Below are positions 53,657 through 62,282 of a stretch of 64,000 nucleotides of DNA, piece by piece. Each line of letters begins with the position of its first letter. Positions within the stretch are counted from its first letter, which is position 1. Source of the stretch: Butyrivibrio sp. M55 (GTDB lineage: Bacteria > Bacillota > Clostridia > Lachnospirales > Lachnospiraceae). The DNA is taken from assembly GCF_900116865.1 (NCBI RefSeq), contig NZ_FPCD01000009.1, positions 1 to 64,000 of the forward strand, given 5' to 3'. The notes under the pieces are model-generated. The model was not told the origin of the DNA and did no database searches. It saw only the letters and a list, made by a program, of their open reading frames with translations. The position numbers and the translations under genes are program-made.

Positions 53657-55802
53657 ACAGGTTTATATAGCGGAAAAACCGAGTGTTGCCCAGGCTTTTG
53701 CCTCGGCAATGAAAATAAATTTTACCAGGAGAGATGGTTATCTTGAGTCAGATACCGCCATTGTTACATGGTGTGTCGGACACTTGGTAACCATGAGCTA
53801 TCCTGAGGTCTATGACGAAAAATACAAAAGGTGGTCTTTGGACACACTTCCATTTATTCCGGAAACTTTTAAATATGAGGTTATCGGAAATGTCTCAAAA
53901 CAATTCAAGATTGTAAAAGAACTGCTGAACAGAGAAGATGTAGACACGATATATATCTGTACCGACTCGGGGCGAGAGGGTGAATATATATATCGTCTTG
54001 TTGATATGCAGGCAAATGTAAAAGATAAGAAGCGAAAGAGAGTATGGATTGATTCCCAGACGGAAGACGAGATTTTGCGCGGAATCAGGGAAGCGAAGGA
54101 TGACAGCGAGTACGATAATCTCGGAGCATCCGCGTTCCTTAGGGCAAAAGAGGATTACCTTATGGGTATCAATTTCTCGAGAGCTCTTACCTTGAAATAT
54201 GCGTATTCTATCAAGAACTATCTCAATATAGATAAGTGCGTTGTATCCGTGGGACGTGTAATGACCTGCGTTTTGGGTATTGTCGTTGAAAGGGAGAGGG
54301 AGATAAGAGAATTTGTTAAGACTCCTTTTTACCGCGTTATTTCAAAGGTTGATATTGCGGGTAAAAAATGCGACGCGGAGTGGAGAGTAACTGATGACTC
54401 CAAGTATAACGGCTCTTTTGACCTGTACAGTGAGAAAGGTTTTAAGACCGAGGAGGGCGCGAATAAGCTGATCGCATCGCTTGGAGAGACTCCGGTCAGT
54501 GCGTCCGTACTTAAATGTGAGAAGAAAAAAGAAGCCAAGAATCCGCCTCTTTTGTATAATCTTGCGGAGCTTCAGAATGACTGCTCAAGGTTTTTTAAGA
54601 TAAGTCCGGATGAAACGCTTGCGGTTGCACAGGAGCTTTATGAGAAGAAGCTTACGACTTATCCCAGAACGGATGCCAGAGTTATGTCATCGGCTATTGC
54701 AAAGGTGATCGATAAGAATATCAACGGACTTTCTGCATATGCTCCATGTGCGATATTTGCAAAGGCGATATTGCAGCACGAGGCGTATAAAGGGATTGAG
54801 AAGACTAGGTACGTAAACGACAAGGCAATCACCGACCATTATGCGATTATTCCTACGGGACAGGGACTTTCGGCGCTTCAGGGGCTGAGTCCTACATCCG
54901 CCAAGGTTTATGAGATAATAGTAAGGAGGTTCCTGGCTGTCTTTTACCCGCCTGCGAATTATCAGAAGGTTGCGCTTGAACTTGCGATGGACAATAAGGA
55001 AGAAGAGGGCAAGAAAGAGCACTTTTTTGCAAACTTTAAGATACTTACCCAGAAGGGTTATCTTCACGTGATGGATTACTCGTTCTTTAAGGATAAAGAT
55101 AAGGGTAAAAAAGCCGACGATGAAAAAGAAAACGAAGGTGAGGATGAGACAGTAACAGATGAGGAGCTCTTTGAACACCTTCAGAAGCTTAAGAAGAACG
55201 ATGTTCTGAGTGCTGAATCTTTTGAGCTTAAAGAGGGGGAGACGACTCCGCCCAAACGTTATAATTCCGGTACGATGATCCTTACAATGGAGAATGCGGG
55301 ACAGTTTATCGAGGATGAGGAGCTACGAGCACAGATAAAGGGCTCGGGAATCGGAACGAGTGCTACGAGAGCCGGAATTCTTACAAAGCTTGTCAATATA
55401 AAGTATCTTAATCTTAATAAGAAGACGCAGATAATAACACCGACGCAGCTCGGGGAGATGATATATGAGACGGTTGCATGTTCCATGAAACCGATGCTCA
55501 ATCCCGCACTTACCGCAAGCTGGGAGAAGGGACTTACGGGCGTTGCGGAAGGCAGTATTTCCGAAAAAGAATATATGGATAAGCTTGATGATTTTGTCAG
55601 CAAGAGGACAAATCTTGTAAAGCAAAATGATTACAGAAGGCTGCTGCTTTCAAGGTTTGACTATGTTTCGACCAATTATAAAAAGGCTGAGACAAAGAAA
55701 AGTTCAGCCAAGAAGACTACGAAAAAGAAGGCGGCAAAAGAGGCTACAGCAAAAGAGACTACGGTAGAAGGCTCAAACGAAGCATCAACCGGTAATGAAT
55801 AA
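53649..55802 (+). CDS. topB: DNA topoisomerase III
   Basis: 717-residue type IA topoisomerase. Toprim domain at the N-terminus (IAEKPSVAQAFA, TDSGREGEYIYR near 102), catalytic Tyr of TTYPRTDARVMS near 338, and GIGTSATRAGILTKL near 570. It relaxes and decatenates negatively supercoiled DNA by single-strand passage. The C-terminus ends in a Lys/Ala/Thr-rich basic tail (about 675-717) instead of zinc fingers. TopB copies often ride on conjugative elements, but no such genes surround this one. Its start lies within the end of the degenerate ATPase gene. Confidence 0.93.
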   Translation: MAKQVYIAEKPSVAQAFASAMKINFTRRDGYLESDTAIVTWCVGHLVTMSYPEVYDEKYKRWSLDTLPFIPETFKYEVIGNVSKQFKIVKELLNREDVDTIYICTDSGREGEYIYRLVDMQANVKDKKRKRVWIDSQTEDEILRGIREAKDDSEYDNLGASAFLRAKEDYLMGINFSRALTLKYAYSIKNYLNIDKCVVSVGRVMTCVLGIVVEREREIREFVKTPFYRVISKVDIAGKKCDAEWRVTDDSKYNGSFDLYSEKGFKTEEGANKLIASLGETPVSASVLKCEKKKEAKNPPLLYNLAELQNDCSRFFKISPDETLAVAQELYEKKLTTYPRTDARVMSSAIAKVIDKNINGLSAYAPCAIFAKAILQHEAYKGIEKTRYVNDKAITDHYAIIPTGQGLSALQGLSPTSAKVYEIIVRRFLAVFYPPANYQKVALELAMDNKEEEGKKEHFFANFKILTQKGYLHVMDYSFFKDKDKGKKADDEKENEGEDETVTDEELFEHLQKLKKNDVLSAESFELKEGETTPPKRYNSGTMILTMENAGQFIEDEELRAQIKGSGIGTSATRAGILTKLVNIKYLNLNKKTQIITPTQLGEMIYETVACSMKPMLNPALTASWEKGLTGVAEGSISEKEYMDKLDDFVSKRTNLVKQNDYRRLLLSRFDYVSTNYKKAETKKSSAKKTTKKKAAKEATAKETTVEGSNEASTGNE

Positions 55803-55834
55803 ATTATATAAAAACATGGTAACGGAGGCGTAAA

Positions 55835-56509
55835 ATGGAAGAATTTAAGATTTCTAATATGTATGATCTTAATGAGACAATTGCGGCAGATTATATGAAG
55901 ACTAAGGAGTATCCGTGGGAACTTCTTGCAGGGATCAAGGACTATATCATAGAGCTTGGAAATAAGCTTCCTGCAGATAAGTTTGAGAAGCGCGGTGAGA
56001 ATGTATGGATTGCAAAGAGCGCAAAGGTGTTTGACTCTGCTTACATCGGCGGACCCTGCATTATCGATGAGGATGCGGAAGTAAGACAGTGCGCATTCAT
56101 AAGAGGAAGCGCAATTGTCGGAAAAGGCGCGGTTGTAGGAAATTCTACTGAGCTTAAGAATGTTATTCTTTTTAATAAAGTTCAGGTTCCTCATTACAAC
56201 TATGTCGGAGACTCTATTCTTGGCTTTAAGTCTCACATGGGAGCAGGTTCGATCACATCAAACGTAAAGAGCGACAAGAAGCTTATTGTTGTAAAGAACG
56301 GTGCAGACGATAAGGTTGAGACAGGCCTTAAGAAGATGGGAGCAATGCTCGGAGACAACGTTGAAGTCGGATGTAATTCTGTTCTTAATCCCGGAACGGT
56401 TATCGGCAGATGGTGTAATATTTATCCGCTTTCATCGGTAAGAGGATGCATTCCTGCGCATCATATCTTTAAAGATAAGGACCATATCGTTAAGAAGATC
56501 GAAGAATAA
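55835..56509 (+). CDS. Left-handed beta-helix (hexapeptide repeat) transferase-like protein
   Basis: 224 residues, largely a left-handed parallel beta-helix with hexapeptide repeats (ENVWIAKSAKVFDSAYIGGPCIIDEDAEV near 65, IRGSAIVGKGAVVGNS near 98, NVEVGCNSVLNPGTVIG near 183). This resembles the acyltransferase half of GlmU and related UDP-sugar pyrophosphorylase proteins, but the nucleotidyltransferase half is absent. The N-terminal 60 residues are helical. It may acylate a nucleotide sugar, or act as a binding protein. GGAGG lies 8 bases before the ATG. Gap of 32 bases after topB, so possibly the same transcript. Confidence 0.78.
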   Translation: MEEFKISNMYDLNETIAADYMKTKEYPWELLAGIKDYIIELGNKLPADKFEKRGENVWIAKSAKVFDSAYIGGPCIIDEDAEVRQCAFIRGSAIVGKGAVVGNSTELKNVILFNKVQVPHYNYVGDSILGFKSHMGAGSITSNVKSDKKLIVVKNGADDKVETGLKKMGAMLGDNVEVGCNSVLNPGTVIGRWCNIYPLSSVRGCIPAHHIFKDKDHIVKKIEE

Positions 56510-56531
56510 ATATTCCGTTAAAAATATAACA

Positions 56532-56671
56532 TTGGCATTGAAATATACATGAATTTATGCCAAAATAAGTTTTGGCGGATTGTTGTTCGCCGTCTCTGAC
56601 CGTGCCCGGCTAGCACATTTTTTATGGTCAGTCTAAATTACAGGTAGTTAGTAAGTAATGGTTCATTACTT
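56532..56671 (+). promoter_or_regulatory. Control region of the NifU-like/GGGtGRT operon with nested inverted repeats
   Basis: TTGGCAT (56532-56538) and ATGCCAA (56557-56563) form an inverted repeat, GGCG/CGCC flank a short hairpin (about 56574-56592), TGACC/GGTCA enclose a GTGC/GCAC hairpin followed by a T-run (about 56598-56632), and AAGTAATG-GTT-CATTACTT (56653-56671) is a perfect 8-bp repeat just before the RBS. Part may be an attenuator and the last repeat an operator. No known riboswitch was recognised. Confidence 0.45.
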
Positions 56672-56695
56672 TACAATATGAAAGGAGATTTTCAC

Positions 56696-57388
56696 ATGAT
56701 TTACTCAACAGAGGTAAAGAATATGTGTCCCGTAACACAAGGGGTACATCATGGCGCTGCGCCTATTCCTGAAGAGGCTAAGTGGGTTCAGTCCAAAGAG
56801 GTTAAGGACATTTCCGGCTATACACACGGTATTGGTTGGTGTGCACCTCAGCAGGGTTGCTGCAAGCTTTCACTTAATGTTAAGGAAGGTATCATTCAGG
56901 AGGCACTCGTAGAGACAATCGGATGCTCAGGAATGACACATTCAGCAGCTATGGCATCTGAGATTCTTCCCGGACTTACAGTTCTCGAAGCTCTTAACAC
57001 AGACCTTGTTTGTGATGCTATCAATACTGCTATGAGAGAGCTCTTCCTTCAGATCGTATACGGAAGAACTCAGTCTGCATTCTCAGAGGACGGACTTCAG
57101 ATTGGTGCAGGTCTTGAGGATCTTGGTAAGGGTACACGTTCAATGGTTGGTACAACTTACGGAACACTTGACAAAGGACCTCGTTATCTTGAGCTTACTG
57201 ATGGTTACATCACAGAGGTTGCTCTTGATGAGAACGACGAGATTATCGGATACAAGTATGTTAACTTCGGCAAGATGATGGACTTCATCAAGGCCGGTGA
57301 TGACGCTAACACAGCAATGGAGAAGGCTAAGGGTCAGTACGGACGTGTTGCTGATGCTGCTAGATTCATTGATCCCAGAAAAGAGTAA
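56696..57388 (+). CDS. NifU/IscU-like iron-sulfur scaffold protein
   Basis: 230 residues. Residues about 40-125 resemble the IscU/NifU scaffold: GWCAPQQGCC near 48-56 and ETIGCSGMTHSAAMASEIL near 73, giving cysteines 49, 55, 56, 77 and 106. The usual isc/suf partners (IscS, SufB) are not adjacent. In genome annotation this family is found next to GGGtGRT genes, as here (23-base gap). Start is ATG 56696, since AAAGGAG lies 8 bases upstream; the ATG at 56678 would place the RBS inside the gene. Codon bias is extreme, implying an abundant protein. Function unproven. Confidence 0.8.
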   Translation: MIYSTEVKNMCPVTQGVHHGAAPIPEEAKWVQSKEVKDISGYTHGIGWCAPQQGCCKLSLNVKEGIIQEALVETIGCSGMTHSAAMASEILPGLTVLEALNTDLVCDAINTAMRELFLQIVYGRTQSAFSEDGLQIGAGLEDLGKGTRSMVGTTYGTLDKGPRYLELTDGYITEVALDENDEIIGYKYVNFGKMMDFIKAGDDANTAMEKAKGQYGRVADAARFIDPRKE

Positions 57389-57410
57389 TTAAGGTAAGGA
57401 GGAATTTAAA

Positions 57411-58430
57411 ATGGCTTTATTTGAATCATATGAAAGAAGAGAGCCCCAGATCCTGGCTTGCCTTAAGGAGTATGGGATTTCTTCAATAGAAGAGTGTAAA
57501 GATATTACAATGGCTGCAGGCATCGATGTTTACAACCTTATCGAGGGCATTCAGCCTATCTGCTTTGAGAACGCTAAGTGGGCTTACACAGTAGGTGCCG
57601 CTATCGCAATCAAGAAAGGATGCCGCAAGGCTTCTGAGGCTGCTGCTGCAATCGGTATCGGTCTTCAGGCTTTCTGTATTCCCGGATCAGTTGCTGACCG
57701 CCGTAAGGTAGGTCTTGGACACGGTAACCTTGGAAAGATGCTTCTTGAAGAGGATACAGAGTGCTTCGCATTCCTTGCAGGTCACGAGTCATTCGCTGCT
57801 GCTGAGGGTGCTATCGGTATCGCTGAGAAGGCTAACAAGGTTCGTCAGAAACCTCTCAGAGTTATTCTTAACGGTCTTGGAAAAGACGCAGCTCAGATTA
57901 TTTCTCGTATCAACGGTTTCACATATGTTGAGACTCAGTACGATTACTACACAGGCGAGGTAAAGGAAGTATTCAGAAAGTGCTACTCTAAGGATGCTAA
58001 CTCACCTCGTGCAAAGGTTAACTGCTACGGCGCTAACGACGTACAGGAAGGTGTTGCTATCATGTGGAAGGAGAACGTTGACGTATCTATCACAGGTAAC
58101 TCAACAAATCCTACAAGATTCCAGCACCCTGTTGCAGGAACATACAAGAAGGAGCGTACAGAGGCCGGCAAGAAGTACTTCTCAGTTGCTTCAGGCGGCG
58201 GTACAGGACGTACACTTCACCCTGATAACATGGCAGCAGGCCCTGCTTCTTATGGTATGACAGATACTATGGGACGTATGCACTCAGATGCTCAGTTCGC
58301 AGGATCTTCATCAGTTCCCGCTCACGTTGAGATGATGGGTCTTATCGGCGCAGGTAACAACCCGATGGTTGGTATGACTGTTTCTACAGCCGTTTCAATC
58401 GAAGAGGCTGCTAAGGCTGGTAAATTCTGA
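57411..58430 (+). CDS. GGGtGRT family protein of unknown function
   Basis: 339 residues. Named for the motif SGGGTGRTLHPDN, present at residues 261-273. Other conserved-looking pieces are YERREPQILACLKEYGI at the N-terminus, GLGHGNLGKML near 102, GHESFAAAEGAIGI near 124 and YGMTDTMGRMHSDAQFAGSSS near 281. The glycine-rich stretches suggest a nucleotide- or cofactor-binding alpha/beta protein, but no catalytic function is established. Second gene of the operon with the NifU-like scaffold, sharing its very strong codon bias. An iron-sulfur or redox role is inference from that pairing. Confidence 0.85.
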   Translation: MALFESYERREPQILACLKEYGISSIEECKDITMAAGIDVYNLIEGIQPICFENAKWAYTVGAAIAIKKGCRKASEAAAAIGIGLQAFCIPGSVADRRKVGLGHGNLGKMLLEEDTECFAFLAGHESFAAAEGAIGIAEKANKVRQKPLRVILNGLGKDAAQIISRINGFTYVETQYDYYTGEVKEVFRKCYSKDANSPRAKVNCYGANDVQEGVAIMWKENVDVSITGNSTNPTRFQHPVAGTYKKERTEAGKKYFSVASGGGTGRTLHPDNMAAGPASYGMTDTMGRMHSDAQFAGSSSVPAHVEMMGLIGAGNNPMVGMTVSTAVSIEEAAKAGKF

Positions 58431-58437
58431 CCTCAAT

Positions 58438-58587
58438 CACTTAGCGAGGTTTTTTCGAGCTTAGTGAGTGTGGTCGTTCGATTTCGCACATCGTGCGAAA
58501 GTCGAACATACCCCTTTCACTTAATGAGACGTAGTCGAATTTAGTGAGCGTGGTCGTTCGGGCGAGTGCTTTGCACGAGAGCCGAAC
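58438..58587. repeat. Two tandem 80-bp composite repeats containing 29-bp copies C and D
   Basis: Copies C (58438-58466) and D (58518-58546) of the 29-bp palindrome are each followed 9 bases later by GGTCGTTCG-type DNA forming a hairpin (58476-58507 and 58556-58587; arms TTTCGCAC/GTGCGAAA and CGAGTGC/GCACGAG). The two units are exactly 80 bp apart. Stem sequences differ between units while pairing is kept. They lie just after the GGGtGRT stop. Confidence 0.8.
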
Positions 58588-58623
58588 TTCCATATTAAGC
58601 CAGATAGCTGACTAAAATAACAA

Positions 58624-58657
58624 GGTCGGTTCTGTTTCACACAGAACCGACTTTTTC
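58624..58657 (+). terminator. Terminator of the NifU-like/GGGtGRT operon
   Basis: GTCGGTTCTGT (58625-58635) pairs with ACAGAACCGAC (58641-58651), then TTTTT. It lies nearly 200 bases past the stop codon, after the composite repeats. Confidence 0.88.
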
Positions 58658-58755
58658 TTTGCGAAACCCAGTCTTTTTTTGACTTTGCGGCGCTTCAGTG
58701 TTATTATTTTCGCATGTCATAGGCTCTTTTTTATGGCTTGAAAGGAAAGTTTTAT

Positions 58756-59328
58756 ATGATTCAGATTACTTACATGGGGATGTTTGCTTTTATTACTATA
58801 TGCTGGATCGTTGCAAGATTAATATGTGCCAGAGTTAATAAAAGTGTAAATATAAAATATGAATTGAAACTTTTGACTGTATATGCCTGTATCGTTGTTA
58901 TTGCAAGATATGTATATTTTCCGTTTCAGCTTGAAAACGGTCACATAACACCTGTTATTTTTGACATTCATAAGGCATATCCGTTTAAATGCAATTTCAA
59001 GATGTTTCTTTTTCTGGAGCAGAAATATGCAGGTTATAAGATAAACATACTGGGAAACATTGCGATGTTTGTACCTGTGGGAATTGTGTTGCCTTTCTGC
59101 TTTAAGAATCTAAATAATATAATAAAAGTTACTTTGGTTGGATTATGTTGTACGCTTTTTATTGAGATATCCCAGCTGCCTTTATATCAAAGGCGCACCG
59201 ATATCGACGATGTGTTGCTTAATACAATAGGAGTGTTTATCGGGGCTTTGGTTTATTTTGAAGCAAGAGCGGTATATGAATTTATTAAAGAAGACAGAAA
59301 AGACTCTAAGATGATCGCTGAAAACTGA
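58756..59328 (+). CDS. VanZ-like family membrane protein
   Basis: 190 residues from ATG 58756 (AAGGAA about 8 bases upstream; a TTG at 58738 is also open). Four to five hydrophobic helices. VanZ-type signatures: NILGNIAMFVPVGIVLPF near 92 and EISQLPLYQRRTDIDDVLLNTIGVFIGAL near 134. The family includes a teicoplanin-resistance accessory protein, but most members are uncharacterised and this one stands alone, without van genes. Confidence 0.83.
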   Translation: MIQITYMGMFAFITICWIVARLICARVNKSVNIKYELKLLTVYACIVVIARYVYFPFQLENGHITPVIFDIHKAYPFKCNFKMFLFLEQKYAGYKINILGNIAMFVPVGIVLPFCFKNLNNIIKVTLVGLCCTLFIEISQLPLYQRRTDIDDVLLNTIGVFIGALVYFEARAVYEFIKEDRKDSKMIAEN

Positions 59329-59359
59329 TCGTAGGAGAGTAGTTTTTACAAAATAAGAA

Positions 59360-59397
59360 ACGCCTGCAAAACGTTGATTTTGCAGGCGTGATTTTTA
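59360..59397 (+). terminator. Terminator between VanZ-like and GGDEF genes
   Basis: ACGCCTGCAAAA (59360-59371) pairs with TTTTGCAGGCGT (59378-59389), then GATTTTTA. It lies 7 bases from the stop of the convergent GGDEF gene and may act on both strands. Confidence 0.85.
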
Positions 59398-59403
59398 TAA
59401 TGA

Positions 59404-60444
59404 TTATTTGATCATATCGGGATAGTTATAATAGAATTCTTCGTTGAATTCCTGTTCGTACTTGTTTGCGTATTTCATAGCACTGTGCAGAGCGCCGTCT
59501 GTGTTGTCTGTGTAGTATCCGACTGTGAAATAGAGCCACTCGGGATCGCTTGCAAGATCTTTTAAGTTCTCAATTTTTTCCTCAAATTCATCTTCGGTAC
59601 AGGTTGTTGATATGATCGCGAACTCGTCACCTGATGAGCGATAGATATAATCGTTCTGGAATACCTCTTTTAGCACCTTTCCGGCTTCTTTAAGAAGGGT
59701 ATTTCCTACATCGTGACCCTTTTTCTCATTGACGGTCTTAAGCGTGTTGAGATAGCAGAATGCAACGCTGAACGGAGCCGGAGCAAGCTTTAACTGTGCT
59801 GACAGCTCATCGACCATGTTGTTCATGGCAGTTCTGTTATATACGCCTGTTCTTGAATCAATAAGGCTAAGGCTTCTTAATCTCTCTATAAGGAGATGGT
59901 GGGCAGCTTCTGAGGAAACAAATATAGACATAAGAGTTATAGCCTCTTTTATATTGTCTATATTCGATGTATCAAAGTTTGTGAGATACATATAGCCGAT
60001 GATTGTATTCTGATGAATGAATGGAATGAGACATAGTGATTCGACTCCGTTTTCTTTAAGGGTTTCTACCCATTTCGGAGAGCGTTTTGCATAATATTCC
60101 ATGTCGTCGCTGTTTTTTATTATTATAGAATCGTTTTCCAGGATCATTTCTTCCCAGGATTCAACTATTTCATAGGGAATTTTGTCAAAAACATTCTGAA
60201 GGACAATCTCATTGTTTCTCACACTTTCGCCAATAACGTCAAATCTGTAAAGGTCTCTTGAAATAGTCATGATGCATGAAGCATAGGAATCGGTGAATTC
60301 TCTTAGATCTTTTGCAACGTTATTCATGCTTGAGCGAAAATCTTCACCTTTGCGCATGTGAAGACAAGTCTTTATTATGAATGCCGAGAGATCGGGCGGT
60401 AATTCTTTTTCTTCAAAATGATCAAATAATGTGTCGAGTGACAT
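59404..60444 (-). CDS. GAF-like/GGDEF protein, probably catalytically impaired
   Basis: 346 residues. The N-terminal part (about 1-180) resembles the GAF-like sensory half of the neighbouring gene (ESWEEMI, NSDDMEYYAKRSPKWVETLKENG, PFIHQNTIIGYMYLTNFD). The GGDEF domain (about 185-340) has SGDEF in place of GGDEF, and the metal-binding site reads FCYLNTLKTVNEKKGHDVGN where active cyclases have FxDxDxFKxxND; the first Asp is Tyr and the second Asn. It may therefore bind GTP or c-di-GMP without making it. Paralogue of the gene at 60646. GGAGG lies 8 bases before the ATG on the minus strand. Confidence 0.85.
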   Translation of the reverse strand: MSLDTLFDHFEEKELPPDLSAFIIKTCLHMRKGEDFRSSMNNVAKDLREFTDSYASCIMTISRDLYRFDVIGESVRNNEIVLQNVFDKIPYEIVESWEEMILENDSIIIKNSDDMEYYAKRSPKWVETLKENGVESLCLIPFIHQNTIIGYMYLTNFDTSNIDNIKEAITLMSIFVSSEAAHHLLIERLRSLSLIDSRTGVYNRTAMNNMVDELSAQLKLAPAPFSVAFCYLNTLKTVNEKKGHDVGNTLLKEAGKVLKEVFQNDYIYRSSGDEFAIISTTCTEDEFEEKIENLKDLASDPEWLYFTVGYYTDNTDGALHSAMKYANKYEQEFNEEFYYNYPDMIK

Positions 60445-60523
60445 TGTATACCTCCAAAATGCTTTCTGCCGCGTCCCTGCGGAGCTTATAAGGAAGTGCA
60501 GATTAAATCAATATTCCTTATAT

Positions 60524-60552
60524 ATATTATCCTTAAAACGATGAATAATCAA
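60524..60552 (-). promoter_or_regulatory. Promoter of the impaired GGDEF gene
   Basis: On the minus strand TTGATT (60552-60547) and TAATAT (60529-60524) are 17 bp apart. The gene is therefore transcribed on its own, not only by read-through from its paralogue. Confidence 0.65.
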
Positions 60553-60645
60553 ACAATAAAGTGTGAAAAATAATAAATAAAAAATTAAGGAATTGCATAT
60601 ATATCGGGCTTTTAGGAGGAATTTATCAAATGCGTATCAAAATGT

Positions 60646-62106
60646 TCAGCGTCTCATGTCGGGATGTCTTTCATAGAATTCGTTTTTGTCCTGATACATT
60701 CGCTCGTCTGCGTATCTCATTGCAAGCTCTAAAGGGCCTGAACCGCCATCGTGATAGTATCCTACTGCAAAGCACAGTTTGTTGGGATCGCTGGTGAGCT
60801 CGCGTAGTTTCTTTATCTTTTCCTCAAATTCGCGCTCGGTACTGTGCGTTGAGATAATGGAAAACTCGTCGCCACCTGCCCTGTAGATATTGTCATCTTT
60901 AAAGATGTCTTTGAGAATATCGGCTGCGGCGGCAATAAGCTTATCACCGGCATCGTGTCCCTGATTGTCGTTTACTATCTTAAGACCGTTGATATCGCAA
61001 AAAGCAACAGAGAACGGCATTGGATTAAATTTGAATTTGATCGAAAATTCTTCAACATCGGCATTCATGCAGTTTCTGTTCTTTACACCCGTAAGAATAT
61101 CTATATTGCTAAGGTATTCGAGTCTTTCAAGGAACAGATGGTTTGCAACCTCGGCTGATAAGAAGAATGATAAGAGCTCGAGCATTTCTTTGGCTTTTGT
61201 CATTAAACGGATATCAAAGTTAGAAATATATAAATAACCAATGATGGAGTTTTGGCGCAAAAAAGGTACGAGACAAAGATTGAACACATTACTGGCCCTT
61301 AGTGTTTTTACCCACGCAGGTGCTTGTGTCTCATAGTAGTTTAGATCGTCTTCGTTTTTTATGATTATCGCATTTGTGTGCTTAAGCAGCATTTCCCAGC
61401 TGGCAACCGTAGAGAAAGGAATATGAGAGAAGATTTCTTTTATACTTACATTATCTACCGTGGAGCCGCTGATAACTTCGTATTTTTCAAGGTCACTCTG
61501 GTATGACATTACGCTCGCACCATAGGCACCTGTATACTCTCTGATGTAATCCGTAACAAGCTGCATACTGGAATAGAAATCATTTTCACTTTGGAGCTCG
61601 AGACAGGCTTTAATGATAAAAGAAGCAATATCGGGAGATACTGCGGAAAACTTATTTACATCCATCTCTTTGTTGAGGGTGTATATAAAAAGGCAATAAG
61701 CAACATCCGGATCTTTTTCGTCATCGCTTACAGCGACAGGGAGGAAGAAGTCTTCGGTCCAGTAGCCGTACATTTTGGTTGTATCTACATAAGTATGGAG
61801 AGGTTCTTTTTTCCAGGCAGATTTAAAACAGGCGTCCTCAAATTTGGGCTCCTTTTGCACGTTTATTGTGTATAGTGCGCCTTCTACCTTGGATTCGACT
61901 TCTTTTAATTTTTCTTCCAGACTTTTATCTGATGTTTCATCTTGAAAAAACAGGGCGACACAGTCATTGGTGAACGAAGTGTTTATTGCAAAATAGCGCA
62001 GTTCGCCGCAATTTCCATGTTCGTCTTTTTTTACCGATATAACGGTTGCAGAAAGAGGTATAGAATTTACTGATACTTTAAGTTTGGTATAAAGCTCACG
62101 ATTCAT
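60646..62106 (-). CDS. GAF-like/GGDEF diguanylate cyclase
   Basis: About 486 residues. An N-terminal region (about 1-150) not present in the shorter paralogue is followed by a GAF-like sensory domain (about 160-320) and a GGDEF domain (about 325-480). Catalytic residues are intact: FCDINGLKIVNDNQGHDAGD near 367 and YRAGGDEFSII near 404. No membrane segment. It should convert two GTP to c-di-GMP in response to an unknown cytoplasmic signal. An ATG two codons upstream (62112) is also possible, but the AAAGGA RBS is better spaced for 62106. Tail of this gene runs towards the impaired paralogue. Confidence 0.87.
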   Translation of the reverse strand: MNRELYTKLKVSVNSIPLSATVISVKKDEHGNCGELRYFAINTSFTNDCVALFFQDETSDKSLEEKLKEVESKVEGALYTINVQKEPKFEDACFKSAWKKEPLHTYVDTTKMYGYWTEDFFLPVAVSDDEKDPDVAYCLFIYTLNKEMDVNKFSAVSPDIASFIIKACLELQSENDFYSSMQLVTDYIREYTGAYGASVMSYQSDLEKYEVISGSTVDNVSIKEIFSHIPFSTVASWEMLLKHTNAIIIKNEDDLNYYETQAPAWVKTLRASNVFNLCLVPFLRQNSIIGYLYISNFDIRLMTKAKEMLELLSFFLSAEVANHLFLERLEYLSNIDILTGVKNRNCMNADVEEFSIKFKFNPMPFSVAFCDINGLKIVNDNQGHDAGDKLIAAAADILKDIFKDDNIYRAGGDEFSIISTHSTEREFEEKIKKLRELTSDPNKLCFAVGYYHDGGSGPLELAMRYADERMYQDKNEFYERHPDMRR

Positions 62107-62134
62107 ATGCATATATCCTTTCCCCTATTAATAT

Positions 62135-62163
62135 ATGATAACCGCGATTCAATTAATAATCAA
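62135..62163 (-). promoter_or_regulatory. Promoter of the diguanylate cyclase gene
   Basis: On the minus strand TTGATT (62163-62158) and TATCAT (62140-62135) are 17 bp apart, about 30 bases before the start. The -35 box is the same as in the paralogue's promoter. Confidence 0.6.
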
Positions 62164-62282
62164 ATGATATAGCGATAAAAAATCAATAAACCAATTAGGA
62201 CCTAATATGGCCAAGATATAAATAGCTTTTTTGCCTAAAAAACTGTATAATACGAGTAATACTAGGGAGGAAGGGGGCATCT

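Noticed and set aside
53649..55802. topB as a sign of an integrative conjugative element
   Set aside because: No relaxase, type IV secretion, integrase or excisionase gene is nearby; flanking genes are housekeeping.
55676..56236. A 186-residue minus-strand open frame
   Set aside because: Antisense to the topB tail and the beta-helix gene; Cys/Ile-rich with no domain.
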